Counted from the first letter of the stretch, positions 31,528-44,659 are shown. The stretch is DNA of 64,000 bases from Gracilaria vermiculophylla (GCA_019155205.2 JAHNZQ020000172.1:25846-89845); one strand, 5' to 3'. Notes: generated from the sequence alone by a model not told the origin. Program-made: numbers and translations.

Positions 31528-32061
31528 GGTCTCTCTTTGCCATGGGGCAGCCAGGTTTCTAAAGTGCTCGCCCGCATATCCGGGTATTCCCGCATATACG
31601 CTCTTACTGTGAAGTCCGCAAGAGAGGATTAATATAACAAAGTCCCGTGTAAGCGACCGGCGACACGCATCATACACATGTTTCATGGGGAGTTCCCGGA
31701 AGAACAAGTGCCTGGGATAAAACGCGGGTGCTGACCCAAATGGCCGGTTACTTACTTATTTAGAATTTCCTTGTATATTTAAGTAGCACTACAGTACCTA
31801 AGGGACGCCAGCACTACCGCTGCCACGCTTAGTAAAAGGTAACCAAGGTTCCGGCTCTGAGCCTTCCACCTACGTCGGTATTTGCCCCTCGCGAGGGATA
31901 TCCCATATCATACGGTTGCTCTTCCGCATTGTTCTCTGAGAGCGCCGATACTATGGAATCGTCAGTTTTTCTTCCAAGGTGACAGCGCACTACGTCCATT
32001 AGAAAATGTCGTACAGTCAGTTCTCCTTTCGAGGTAGTAGCGCACAACATCCGTTAGGAGT
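31528..32061. other. Intergenic, nothing recognised
   Basis: Only short ORFs. CTACAGTACCTAAGGGACG at about 31789 resembles, in inverted sense, CGTCCCTTAAGGATACTGTAG at about 32422, hinting at borders of an insertion around the following repeat. Confidence 0.35.
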
Positions 32062-32398
32062 TTTTGTTGACTCCAATGGCGCAAGTTCCTAAAGGTGGTC
32101 TCCGGTAATCTCTGTCGCGAGCAGGGGAAATTCTGAAAGACGATTTGCCAACAACAAGTGGAAAAGGGTATTCACTGGGCGGACAATGCTCTTACAGGCG
32201 CTGTTTCGAGGCAACCTGGAGATCGGCGGCTTAGAAACCTTAGGATGATCGACGAGAGTCTCCAACCGGAAAAATAGACGAAGACTCAAGGGTGCTTGGT
32301 TCACTTTCCCAGAGGTGGAGCTCGACCGGCAGATTAAGTATCAAGCCGGGAGCCCGCTTTGGCAGCTCTCACTACTGTAGTAACTATCTGCATAAATT
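32062..32398. repeat. Direct repeat R1, left copy (about 340 bp)
   Basis: Diverged direct repeat of 32568-32905. Shared words include GTCTCCGGTAATC, GAGTCTCCAACCGGAAAA and AGGGTGCTTGG. The spacing start-to-start is 506 bp. It may be a pair of old LTRs or a tandem duplication; ends are not clear enough to decide. Confidence 0.8.
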
Positions 32399-32567
32399 AA
32401 AAAAAATAAATAATAAGTCTACCGTCCCTTAAGGATACTGTAGTGCACGCAGGCCGACTTATGCACCACGTGGCTCAGTTAATAAAATACGAGCCCTCCT
32501 TAAGAATATCATGCCATAAAGCCACACCACCATATCACCACAGGATCCACTGTACTACATGAGTGTT

Positions 32568-32905
32568 TGGTGACTTCAAAGGCGCAGGTTTCTAAAGTTT
32601 GTCTCCGGTAATCACGATCACGAGCCGGGGGAATCATGAAAGGGGGCCTTCAAGCACCAAGTGGAGAACGGGTTTCACTGGGCGCGCAATGCTCCTACAG
32701 GCGGTGCTTTGAGGCAACCTGGGGTTTGGCGCTTTGGAAACCTGAAGGCGTTAAGCAAGAGTCTCCAACCGGAAAACGTAGAGGTAAGCGCAAGGGTGCT
32801 TGGCTCACTGCCCCTCAGAAGCGGAGCTGGACCGGCAGAATAAGTACCGTGCCAGGCACCCGCCTCGGCAGGTCTCGCTGCTGTAGTAATTATCCACAGT
32901 AATTA
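32568..32905. repeat. Direct repeat R1, right copy (about 340 bp)
   Basis: Pair of 32062-32398. AGGATCCACTGTACTACAT occurs shortly before it (about 32542) and again shortly after it (about 32954), framing this copy. Confidence 0.8.
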
Positions 32906-32999
32906 ACGAAGCAATTCTAAATTCTACAATATCTGAAGGGCACTATCATCTTAGGATCCACTGTACTACATAACACCTTTTCTGGTTTGCATCAGGTGC

Positions 33000-35480
33000 T
33001 TGAAGGGCATTTTTCCAGAGCTCCATCCATGAGCGGCTCCTAAAGTTGTTAGTGTCAAAGCGGGCTCTCACAATGTGACAAGTTCTCTCTTCCAGTAATT
33101 CCTCCTTACGTCCTAGTTCCCGCGTCTCGTATCGACCGCGAGCTCACGCATCTCCGTTGAGGCGGTTTTGGTCCCCTAGCTCTTCTCTACTTCACCTCTT
33201 CTCTCCTTCTTGGTGTACCCCTATGGTGCTAGAGCGCCCAACATTCCGGTTTCTTCAAGGATCCCTTTCGGGAAATGCCCAAGCCGTCGCGTCCGCTCGT
33301 CCATACTCATTGGATTGAACAAACTCGTACTCTTCCCTTCTGGAAGTCCGACGTCCTCTGTCTATTATGAACCCGCTCCCCGCTAGTGGCTCATCTCTTC
33401 GCCTGAATACCTTCTTTCGTCTTCTCCTTACATTCCTCGCGGACCTCGTGACATAACTTCTTTCTCCGAGGGGCATATAATGGCGGGCTTCTTCCCTACT
33501 GGTATTGCATACAACTCCTCTACTGCTAGGACGCATTCGGTCTCCATCCTGCCAACTATATGCCTTTTCGGAATGACTTCTCCGGCCCCGGCCCCTACGT
33601 ATCCGTCCGATTGTGATGTGTATCACACCTCCAACGGTGCGTCGCTCCATCAAGGGGAGCACTTCGACCATTGGACCACGCGGGTCTTTGTGCCCTTCCA
33701 TTACAGATTAGTCAGTCTCCCTTGCTCCGTGGAGGATTACATTTACCATTCCGGATCGTTCCTTCAGGCACTGCGATTTCGCGCCGTACTGGAGGTCGCT
33801 TGGAACGACCAAAAGAAGAACCGTGTGGACGCCTTTCGTGCGCACTGGCTCTGCACTCCGGTTCACGATGACAACGCTCCAATCACGGTGAGGCACTTCG
33901 ATACTCCTTCTCTCAGGTGTGCCGAAGAGCGCGAGATACAGACTCGACTCCAACTACTCATGCACAAGGAACGCTCACATCAGTGAGCGGTGCGGCCCAG
34001 AAACATGGCCGATGGACGCTCCGCACTTGCAGAGCTGCCCTTATCTCCTACTCACGAACGCTTGTAATGGCTCAAACGCAACCAATGAGGGACGCACCGT
34101 GCGGATGAGACCCGAGTGCGGAAGGCCTTCGGATACTTCTATGGTTCGCACAACACAAATTTCCATGCGATGCCTTCCAGGCAACGTTCCAAGTATTATC
34201 TCAAGTACAAGGACTCCTGGACAGATTATTGGGTCTCCACGCACCTCTGTGTGGCAGCGTTCATCACGTGCGCGTATCATACTTCAGAGGGTCTGGATCC
34301 ACATGACTCCTTGGAACGGTTAATCACGTTGATTGCCTCGACGGAAATCGCAGTCGGCACCTTAGCGGTTTATCTGCAGGCTGCGTACAAGAAGAGCACT
34401 TCATATACTCGGTGCCGCGACGGCCACCTCTACTAGAATTATGCGTATCCGCCAACTGCCGGACATTTGCTCCCCTTGCCGGTGGTAATTATTCGGGTCC
34501 TCTGCTCCTTAGGAATTCAGAACCTGGTTAAGTGCACCTCGTGGACCGAATCCAAGACGGGAGCGCTGCTGGATTACAACCTTCATGTGGCATGGAACGA
34601 TACTTCTGGTTTCCTCTTGTACGCCTGTGGTGAAGATGGGTTCCATCCGAGCCTGAAGAGCCCTAACGGAGATGATGACCGGCGACCTATCCGGCCTTTT
34701 CCCTCCTTACCACTTCTCGGACTCCTCAGGTACTACGGCCATGTGTTCATGATTATGATACCTTGTTAAAGTGCCCAGCGGCCCGTGCACTTCTGTCGTT
34801 ACCGGCTCCCTCGCAGAACGTGGCTGGACTCTCTGAGGTCGTGAAGCAGCCTCCAGTGTCGATGCCGGATGTTCCCACAGTAGTGGCCGATGTGACGCCT
34901 ATGGAAAAAGAAGAGACTACTTTCCTCCCAACTTTCTCGGTCCCGATGGTGCAACCCCAACTAAAAAGTGTACCGGTTCAGGTTTTTTAGCCGCGCTTGA
35001 GGAGCGTCCAGGGTCCTGTGCCACGGTCACCTACGGTGTCGGTTGCTCCATCCTTGGCTTTGCCGAACTCCACAGCCTTGTCTGCAGGACCTGCTCGGGA
35101 GACCATCGTCCCAGCTGTTCTGTCATCCGCAACTCCTTCTGTATCGGTTGGTGTTCCGTTGACGGAGATTGCTACTTTGGGCTTTCCCTGGGTGTTTTGT
35201 CCTATGAGATTCTTGGTACTGCCTTCCAAGAGTTGGTGTGGACCTGTCTAGTGACGGGCCGCCTTGCTCCTACTGCCCCTATGGAAGCCCTATGCGGGGC
35301 GCATAACTGGTTCCTAGAGCCCGGTAAGGCCGGGGTGGACTGAACCTCGATGGCTGCCATCAAGGAAAGTCTAGCGGAGTCCTTTGGTAGACAAGCGCTT
35401 ACCGCGTAGGCGTGCCTGGAAGCGGAGTGCGCGACGCGGTTCGAAGATCTCCAGGCGTAAGAAAACCGAAAATGAAGGTT
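33000..35480 (+). pseudogene. Unrecognised degenerate coding-like region
   Basis: Plus-strand frames are open one after another: 33480-33986 (168 codons), 34116-34436 (106), 34467-34769 (100) and 34763-34990 (75), the last followed after one stop by 34997-35251 (84). The first reads like a soluble helical protein (VEDYIYHSGSFLQALRFRAVLEVAW). The last two are Pro/Val/Thr-rich (VSMPDVPTVVADVTPMEKEE) and look like a linker. Together they suggest one decayed polypeptide of some 600 residues, possibly a gag of an element not otherwise represented, but no diagnostic motif is visible. The minus frame 33255-33701 is Arg-rich and probably a shadow. Confidence 0.3.
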
Positions 35481-35738
35481 ATTTTACGGAGGGGAAGAAT
35501 AAAATACTTTCGGGGTGGAGCAGCTGCTCTCTGATGGGTGATTATATAGGTAGTTGGCCGTGCCCAAGCTCCCCAAGACGAGAAGTGCCGCCGCAGAAGC
35601 AACACGAAACGGGCATCAGCGACCTGTAGACGAAAAGTAGAACTCAAGGTGAGGGGATGATACGGGAGAACGAAAAACAACTCCGCCTTGGGGCCCGTTG
35701 CGTTTTCCAAAGTGGGAACGCTTATACTGAAATTCTTT

Positions 35739-38554
35739 TCACTCCAGATTGGCAGGGCATATCCTGAGGAAGTTCTCGGGAATGTCTCCCGGTGGTTCCT
35801 CCGTGTTACCCTTTCAGGTGTACCCGTACCATCGTACGCAGTACAATAGTCCTGCAGGGTTCCGTCGGTGAGAGAAAATATGATCCATGGCACAGAGAAT
35901 ATCACCTTTAGGGGTCATGATGGATTCTGGAGCTTCCATCAGTTGTTTACCAAGAGGCGTGACGGGAGTCTCAATATCCGTCGTTGTCGTCGCTTCGAAG
36001 GTTGTAGAAATGGAAATTTCCGCGTTTGGCTTCCAAGGTGCGGTAGCAGGAGTTCTTGAAAGGCGGAGCGTCGGTACTTTAGTGACCAGATCACAAGAGA
36101 CGACGTCTCGGAGCCCGTGTATCTCGATGACGACAGTGTTCTTGTAGATATCCAGCATTTTGTACGGCTCTGAGGTGTTCGGCGCGACCTTGAGCGTGAT
36201 GTTGGGTGGTTCATCGAACATCTCTCTGGATTCTCGAGGAAAACCTCGTCGGTTTCATTCAGGTGAAGATCTTTTTTCCTATGCAGGTCAAAAATCCATT
36301 TAGGTCTCCTTTGCGAGGCATTATGTCCATCTTTTGCGAGACAGAGTGCGTTCTCATATCAACTCAAAATGGAACGCTTTGATTGAGCCGCTGCCAGGGC
36401 CTGGGGCCCACCCGCCGGGTGCGCCGTAGGGTTTGACGCGATAACGGCGCTAGGCGGGACGCACACGAGTATTAGATTAAAAGGAGCGGTTTCCGTGGAG
36501 CGGTGTATCTGGAGGTTGTATGCGTACGTGATCAAGCCTAAATACGCGTGCCAATCCTTCTGGTGATCCGCAATGTAATGCTCAAGCCTTGAGGGGATGG
36601 TTTTGTTAAAGTTCTTTGCCTGTCCGTTGGTCTGGGAGTGATATGCCGTGGTAAACAACTGTATCATCCCCAGAATTCTTGAGACGACAATGAATAGCTT
36701 CGCCGTGAACTGGAGTTCGTTGTCCGTGAGGAGGTACGCCGGGATTCTGTGTGGGTTTACCACACTCTCCAGAAAGATGTCGAGGATTACTGTTGCCGTG
36801 GTGCTTCTAAAAGGGATGTCACGCGTGGTCGTCGAGAACCTGTCGGTGATCACGAGAGTAAATCGTTATCCTTCCTCCGACTTGTGGAGAGGGCCCAAAA
36901 TATCCATGGCCACGAAATTCCAAGTTCCTTAAGGTGGGAAGAGGGTTATTGGCGTCCGATATTTGTGGATGTTTCCCGGAGCGGCGGCGCACAAATGGCA
37001 ATCCGAAACCGTATGGAAGGCTTCATTAGCCATGCACAGCCAATAGAACTCCCTCCTGATAGGGAAATACATGTGCGCTTCACCAGGGTGCCCTCTGAGA
37101 CGAGGACTATGCAAAAAATACAACACTCTTGCCCATAGGCTCGCGGAGACCATTTTTGGAGATAACTGTCTAGGAGAGCTCGGCGTAAAGGTGCGCCGTT
37201 GCAATCAACAGTAAATGAAGATATAAGACTCTCAAAAGTGGCGAGACACTCCTTGCAGTACTTCTCCGTACTCTGCTCCTTCATGGACTCCGCGAATGAT
37301 GAGAAGAACTTCTTTCTACTTTTATTCGACGAGTTCCATCACCTCGAGAAGCCAAGTGAACCTGCTTACGGACTCACAGCACTCCACGCATTCTCCTTTG
37401 GATCCTTCTATCCTGTCAGCACTATTGATGACTAGACACCAAATAGGGTCCTCCAAAGGTGTTTTCTCTCCTCTCTTTGGTGAGATACATGAAAAGGTGT
37501 CTGCCGCCTGGCCTCTTATGCAGGGGTGATAAAAGATGTAAAACTCGTACTCCAGTAGGCATAGTATCCACATCTCTCGGCGACCGGAAGCATCCGTCAA
37601 AAACAGTAGCCACTTTAGTGGTGCAAAGTCCATCCTCAAGGTGAAACGCACTTTCTCCAGATATGGGCTTAAAAGCAACACCGCCCATACAATGGCTAGA
37701 CATTCGCGCTCCAAGGTGGAATAATTCCGCTCTGGCGGCAAGAGACTGCGACTCTAGTATCCTGTACGTTGAAGACCACCTTCTGGGGGTTCTTATAGGT
37801 GGGCACACCTGACCTGATACTTACAGGTGTCTGTGTCGAGTACCATTAGGCCGTTCCGCTTCGGGAGAACGAAAATTGGTGGGTCTACTAATCTCCTCTT
37901 CAAGGTGTAAAAGGTTTTGATTTTTTCGTCCGTCAAGGAGGCCAATCGCATCGTTTTGTCCTTCACCAATAGACGATTTAACGGCCCCGCAATACGGTGG
38001 AAATTCGGAACAAACCTCCGAAATACATTACACAAGCCCATAAAGTAGCGAAGCTCCGTCTGGTTTATGGGAGGTCGAGCTTCCATGATGACGTCTTGAG
38101 TTTGTGTGGAAACCTGTATGCGGCTCGGGAGCACAAAAGGCCCCAAAAAATCTACCAAGGACTTAAAACAGAAACATCCAGTTTTAACGTGAGTCCAGCA
38201 TTCTTCAGGAGTTGGAGCACTTGATTAACATGCATAAAGTACTCCTCCACACTGCGACAATATGTAATGAAATCATCGATATACACCAGGGCGTACTACC
38301 ACTTCAAATTTAATGGGATTATATTCACCGCTCGTTGGAACATATCGGCTGCATTCTTCACTGCAAATGGCATCCTTAGGAATCTAAAAATGTTATAGTG
38401 GGAGGTGAACGGTGTCTTATTCTTGTCGGAATCATCCATTTCAATTTCCCAGCAGCCACTATTGCCATCTAGCGTGGAGAAAACGGACGAATTGTATAAG
38501 GAGTCAATTCATTCGTCCATGCGAGGTATTGGGTACGAATCGCGTATCGTCACC
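35739..38554 (-). pseudogene. Ty3/gypsy family B copy 2 (RT to chromodomain)
   Basis: In minus-strand order this holds RT with YPIPRMDE and the YIDD box (about 38270-38290), then RNase H with YSTLERECLAIVWAV and TDASGRREMW. The integrase core has ITDRFSTTTRDIP and LLTDNELQF, then FTTAYHSQTNGQAKNFNK, where the catalytic Glu position reads Lys. A C-terminal domain follows (PYKMLDIYKNTVVIEI). Last comes a chromodomain (LLYCVRWYGY, then after a frameshift NTEEPPGDIPENFLRICP), ending at TGA 35739-35741. There are many frame breaks. The left part of the polyprotein (gag, protease, start of RT) is replaced by family A from 38555. It is the sister of 447-2456. Confidence 0.82.
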
Positions 38555-40665
38555 GATGACTCCCTCATTGAAGTTGAAGTTGTTCGGTAGGCGTGTGGTA
38601 GATTGGTTTGGAGAAGTGTCGGAGTTGAGTAGTTTTGTAGCAAGAGCATCCGCAGCATACGCAGCCCGTACACTGTTCTGGAGGTCGTTGAACTGTGCCA
38701 TGAGAGCAAACAGACGCGGGGGTTCGTGGTCAGCACGGCAGCTGAGGGCATCGGGGGCGACATTCTTGGTCCCAGCGATAAGCTTAATGTCGAAGAAAAA
38801 TTCCTGGATCTCGTCCAACCAGCAACATTGGCGACCGGACAGCTTGGGTTTTGTCTGGAGATACGTGATCGGACCATGATCCATCAAGAGCGTGAAGTTC
38901 CGTCCGCGGAGATAAGAGCTTCACGTGCGAAGTGCAATCATTGCAGCAAGGTGTTCTTGATCACCGGAATCCCAGCGGGTCTCAGGGGGTGAGAGCCGGT
39001 GAGATAAGAATGCGATGGTATGCCCCGCCTGCCATAGTGTAGCAACGACGCCGAATTGGGAAGCGTCGGTAGCCAAAATAAACTCTTTGGAGGCGTCTGC
39101 GTGTGCCAGAACTGGCGCTGATGTCAAAGAGTCCTTAATGACGGTGTAGGCATTGGCCTGCTCTGAGCCCCATTGAAAAACGCGTGAGCGCAGTAGATCC
39201 GAGATTGGGCGGGGTATGTGTGCATAGCCTTTGACAAAACGCCGATAGAAGTTGACGAGGCCCAGAAACTGCTGCATATGACGGATATTCCGGGATGTTG
39301 GCCATACGCGAACCGCAATGACAAAATGGTCCTCTGTGGCGATGCCCTGGGCAGATATTCTAAAGCCAAATAAGTCCACTTCGCGAACATGAAAAGCATA
39401 TTTACTCAATTTTGCGAACAGCTGATTTTTACGAAGTGACTCGAGGACGGCACATAAATGTAACTTGTGCTCCTCCAGTAAACGACTGTAGACGAGGATT
39501 TCATCCAGATACAGTACAAGAAAATGGCCATACAAGTGACCTAGGACAGAGGCGATTCGTCGTGAGAAGGCGGCTGGCGCGTTGGTGAGTCCAAATCATA
39601 AGGACGCGCCACTCGAAAGAGCCAAATCGGGTCCTTATGGCTGTCTTATGGCAGTCACTATCCTTCATGCGCATTTGGTGGTAGACACCAACTAAGGTGA
39701 TCTGAGAGAAGAACTTCGCGCCCGCCACCTGACCCAAAGCTTCATCGATGAGGGGAAGTGGAGTGGAGTCCGCGATGGTTATGCGGTTGAGGCCGCGATA
39801 GTCGCAGACCATACGGAGCTCGCCGGATTTTTTTTCACGAAGAAGACGAGTGCTTCGTAAGGGGAGGCTGAAGGACGAAGGAGGCCTTTTCGGAGTAGGG
39901 CATCCAATGTGTTGCGGAGGACGAGGAGTTCCTGTGCAGAGATCCGAATGACGGGTCACACACGGGGAGGTTCATCGCTCCTAAGGTTGATTTCGAAATC
40001 GAACTCGCGAGGTGGCGGCAGAGTATCGGGTAGCTCTTCCCGAAAATGTTTTGAAAATCGTCAACCACTTCCGTTAGACCGGGATGGCAGTTGAAGGAGG
40101 AAGCCGGACTGAGTCGAATAGTGTACAGCTCGCAGGATCGCTTTTTGGCTAATCTGCGGAGTCGTTTGAAGAATATCGTCGGTATCGTTTTCGTGTTCGA
40201 CCGCGTGTTAGGGGACATGGAGCGAAGAGGGTGTATGGTGAAGCTCGATACATCAACGTGCTTGATGGAGAGCGAGTGTGACGACCAATCGATGGTTGGT
40301 AGTGTCTGACGGAGCCACTGACGGCCTACCGTGATCAAGGGTAGGTTATTGCTGTGCTACTTCATCTTGATTATATACGCTGTTATTGAGTTGCAGGAAT
40401 CTTTCATAGAGATAGTTGCTTCTGCTTTCCCCAAAATTGGGGTGGTGGGGCTGTCTCCGAGTTTCGTATGGCAGAAGCGCGAAGGTTTGAAAAGGAGGTT
40501 ACAAAATTTGGCAGCAGCGGGGGAGAGGAAGGCGTGAGAAGCGCCAGGGTCGAGATGGAAGGCAACGCTGTGGCCATTCAAAATAGCTTCGTACATCATG
40601 TCTCCCGTGGGGTTCACATCCACCACTGAAAGGGTAGGAACAGTGGTGTGGGATGCACGTGCCAT
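38555..40665 (-). pseudogene. Family A copy 2 pol (protease, RT, RNase H)
   Basis: The protease frame 40665-40357 has DPGASHAFLS. The RT frame 39959-39501 has RMVCDYRGLNRITI, ADSTPLPLIDEAL and, after a frameshift near 39600, VLYLDEILVYS. In the last box the second catalytic Asp of the expected Y-x-D-D reads Glu. RNase H lies at 39535-38555, with ILATDASQFGV, DQEHLAAM and a long connection domain (LIAGTKNVAPDALSC). This copy preserves some RT sequence missing from copy 1 at about 11700. Inactive. Confidence 0.85.
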
Positions 40666-40730
40666 GTCTTGTGGGGAGGGGGGGGGGGGAGCAGAAGATT
40701 TGGGGGTAGTCGCTCCGATGTGCGGCGGCT

Positions 40731-42115
40731 CTAGTTTTTTGACCGCGGTTGCTTATTACGCGAGGCATGCACAAGGATTTTGCGACAGAAGTGGTTCAAA
40801 TCACTCCATGAACGCTGCCCACAGCGCATACACCGGTCATGAGCCCGATAAATGCATTTGTGGTCTTCACTGAACATCTCTGCTGCTCCCAACGATGGCA
40901 CATGGGCATCCTTATTGATATCGTCCGGGTCGGGGAGATTTGTCGAGCTCGTTCCGGAGCGACGCCTTTGGTGGTTACGACTGCCCCTCTGGCGAGATTT
41001 TCCAGACTGCTCAGAATCGCTGGGAGCCGATTTGCGCCATTTACTAGCTGTATAAAGCGTACGAACAATGTTAAAGGCGTGTTCCAGATCGAAAGGGGAT
41101 CCCGTGGGGTAATCCTTCGATAATTTGCATCTGTAGGACGTCGGAAGGGACAACTGCAGATAGCTATAGGCCTCGGAAAGGGGGGTTTCAAAGGTCTCAA
41201 CGAAGTGTATGAATCGATTGAGATGGTCTTCCGTGGGGCCGCGGAGACGAAACTGGATTAATTTCAAGCGTGCCTCCGCCAGCTTGTTTGCGGGGACAAA
41301 GGCCTTCAGTAGTCCGGCTTCGAGAGTCTCGAAAGACGTGAAGGGTTTTCCATGGCGTCTGGCTCGATTGTACCAGCGGTCCGGTGCCTTCCGGAGTTGG
41401 CAGACCGCTATGTGCACTTCCTGGGGTGCCGTTACTGCAGGAAAGAGTAATGTAACTTTGAGGATGCCGGAAATGAAGTCTTCCACGCACACAGAAGACC
41501 TTTCATCCTGTTGTGCGGCATATGTGATATAGCATGCGGCATTGACAGTGTTTGCAACATCCGAGCGGCTGGTAGGCGGTCTATCTTTGGAACATAGCTC
41601 GGCCGCCATTGATGTGGGCTGAGCATGCGTCCCGGCGACTGTCTGAAGTTTTGGTTGTCCGGGCTAACGACAGGGGCATCAGGCTGGGCTTCGACGGAAG
41701 ACTCTTCCTTAATTCTGTGCTGAAGGACGTCGACAGCCACCGCAGTTGGGGTGGTGGGGAGCAGACATGTGTGGTTTTGGGGTACCGCGTAGGACTCGAA
41801 AGCTTCGAAAGGACGTTCGAGAGTCTCCTCTTGCCCTGAAATCCGTGTCTCCCAGTTTTGCATCTGCACAGCCAGGGCCTCCATGGCGTTTTGTTGGCTG
41901 TGCAGATAGCGAAGGATTGTACCGAGTGGGATTGAGTCTCTCGACCTTGACCCATGCTCGACCTCATGCACCAGTCGGGGCTGAGAGCACCGCAAGGGAG
42001 CAATCTCCTGAGAGGGCGAGCGTTGGTTTTGGCTAGACTCTGCCTGGTCGAACACTGCCGGTTCCATTTCAACAGTGGCTGCAGCAGTTGGAGCAGGAAC
42101 CACCGCGCTTGTCAC
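40731..42115 (-). pseudogene. Family A copy 2 gag
   Basis: Two long overlapping frames, 42115-41432 (227 codons) and 41609-40731 (292 codons), cover gag with a single frameshift between them. The N-terminal part is Pro/Gln-rich with a coiled segment (ILRYLHSQQNAMEALAVQMQNWE). The second part is the capsid-like region (WYNRARRHG, LNRFIHFVETFETPLSEAY). It ends with a Cys-containing segment, CMRCGQRSWSDLNHFC, a non-standard knuckle. This is the better-preserved gag of the family in the window. Confidence 0.75.
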
Positions 42116-42310
42116 AGATCGGGTGCGTTGTCCATCTCATTCGTTTCCGACCAGCGGGGTTGAACGACGTGGTAGACGACCTGAGCTTTACGAGGCAGAA
42201 ATCGTCCGCGAACGGGGATCATTAGAACTCATGAGACAAAGGGGAAAGGGGGAAAAAAGGGAGGAAAGAGGGAGGATCCAACAGGAAGATCGGAAAGCGA
42301 TGCTATCAAA

Positions 42311-42662
42311 TGTATCACAGGGTAGTTGGAAGAAGTCTGGCCAGGCGCACGCTCTTCTCCAGGGTGGGTCTGGCTGTGTTTTATAATGATTCTTGAAAAT
42401 AGGCGTTAAGCATCATACCTTCTACTTTATCTACTTGTACGTTCATAGCGCACGGCGCTATGTCGTCGTGCGCTTGAACCAGGCGATGCGTGCTTGAAGT
42501 GCTTGAAGCACACCAGGCACTTTGGCGAAGTGGCTAGACCCAAGCGTCGTTCTGACAAACTGCAATGTTCTTGTGCGTCGCGTTGCGACGCGCAGGGGCA
42601 AGGCTTGCAGTATGTAGCGCGACTCGCTTGAATCTCTAGGATCTATGGTTGGGGTTCGTTAT
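42311..42662 (-). repeat. LTR of family A copy 2 (about 352 bp)
   Basis: Aligns with 14365-14716; the outer terminus is mutated (GTTATA instead of GTTACA). Its outer edge is immediately followed by duplicon copy 2 at 42668. Confidence 0.8.
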
Positions 42663-44652
42663 AGAAAATATTTCGGAAAAGCTTGAACATCGTGTTTACA
42701 CACAAATATTGACTACATACGTAGAAACGTACGCGATGCGCTAAACATACGCTGTTTGCATTGATAGTGGCTGCTGAAGTAGTAGTACTATTCAGCACTG
42801 AGTGTGATATCAGTCATAGTGAAATAGAATGCTAGCTATATTATTTCAATAATATCTGCACAATGACAATAATGTGGGAGAAACACTGATCGCTTGTCTG
42901 CAAAAAGCTGCATTGTTGTTTTTAAGTTTTTGCTTGTATTCCAGACAATATCGATTCAACCGCCGCTTACAAAACTTGGTAAAATGCACTGGAGAAACTC
43001 ATCATGATGCGATTTGACCACCGGGCGCCGATTTAGAAAACTGCCGCAAACCGATTCAACAATATGTGGCACTCCAGTCTCGCGGAGACAAATTTGGCTG
43101 CAAACGGGGTGAGTGGAACAACTATATGTTAGATCTAAGCTAGATTTTAAGGTAGAAGATACCACGCAGCTATAAAAGTCACTACACAAAGTATTTCAAG
43201 CGCTGGTGCGCTCGTCCTAGCAGTTTTCCCGTTTGGATGTGTGGGTACAAGTACGGCGACCATTCCAATTTGGATACAAACCTCGACGTATAGTCGCCGT
43301 GCAAGATAGGTACCGTTTGCCGAAACGTTTATATGACAAATAGAAACAAAATAAAAACATCTGGATGCTCCGTTCGCAAGTACGGATATGGGCAGACTCT
43401 TCGAAGGCATTGTATTCTACAGTTTCAAATTCAAAAACGTGATAATGAAAGAAGCTCACCGTTTGCACTGAAACCGTATTTTGGTCTTCCGGCAGGACTC
43501 ACAGGGACTTGCTTCTCGTTTTCGTTCGTTATGACTAGATGAGTAATGTTTTGGTGGATTGTACACAGCTGGAGAGTATTACATGAACTGAAGGAAGCTA
43601 AAAACCAGATTATGTGACAGGGATGGTGTTTGCTATGCCGCAGAGGGGCAGGGAAATTATGATAGTAGTACAGGGGACCCTGTGCGCAGAGACGATCCAA
43701 GGCAGAACAGATAGTGATGTGCTGCAGAGATGCTGAACACCAAAACAGAACTATCAAAAGCGCGCAACTGAATTTTGTCACAAGACGAAGGCTCGTTGGC
43801 CAGAGCAAAAACAGAAGTGCAATACAGGACGCGAAATAAAAACCGGCTGATAGTTTGGTGCCAGCGGTGCTAGGATAGTAGTCACGCGTGGCCAGCATCG
43901 GCTGCACTGCGCGCAACGATCACGTGCTGCGGCGTTGTGTAGTTTGACGATTTGCCGCACAACCAGCGCATGGCACAGCACCCGTGCGCGGAATTTGGTC
44001 GCCACTGCGCTCGGCGCCTCTGCCACACTCAGCGTTTGGTGCATGGCGGCGACGGCGCTTGTAACAGTGCAACGGGTGTTTTTGGCGGGGTCATAAGTAC
44101 TGAAAAAGGCACGTTTTTTGGGGCCAAGGAAAGATTGTTTCTGGCCGCTCATTTTGATAGTTGGTGTGAGTACCAAAACGTTTCTGTGTTGCACGAAATG
44201 CGGCGTTTCATACAACGCCTGTAAAGGCTTGTGTTGCTTCCACAACACGATTGCAAGAAAGAGGAGCAGCGAGCTACTTCCACGGAATGACTGATGACCC
44301 GTTCCATTCATTATGAACTGTTCCACGGCCTTGGAGCACGTCACGCCGATGTCGGAGGTTACTTTGAAGTGCCCTTTTGGTGGAGTTAGACAAGTTCAAT
44401 GGCGCTGGTTTTCTGCACGTGGCAGCGCGTTATGCTCAGTTGGAACGAGTTTTGGCGTTTACGCTTCCACCATGCTTTTCACTGTGCATTTCAAGTATGT
44501 TTACGTACCGCTCTGTAAAGTGTGCCCTCCGAAGCGTATCATACATTAGCACACCATCTCATTGACGGCGATGCACAAGTTGCTTCCAGAAATGCGCTGG
44601 TCTTTCGAAGCAAGTTGCGTTTCAGTCGCACGCAATCCGCAACTCTTTCCAG

Positions 44653-44659
44653 TATAAAG
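44653..44659 (+). promoter_or_regulatory. TATA box of membrane-protein gene, copy 2
   Basis: TATAAAG, context CTTTCCAGTATAAAG, exactly 134 bp before the ATG. Confidence 0.78.

Larger units (their letters stand above)
38555..42662 (-). mobile_element. Ty3/gypsy family A, copy 2 (3'-truncated)
   Basis: LTR 42311-42662, gag, protease, RT and RNase H on the minus strand, collinear with 10572-14716. It is cut at about 38555, just after RNase H (NFNFNEGVI), and joined head-to-tail to family B. The integrase and second LTR are absent. Confidence 0.87.
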
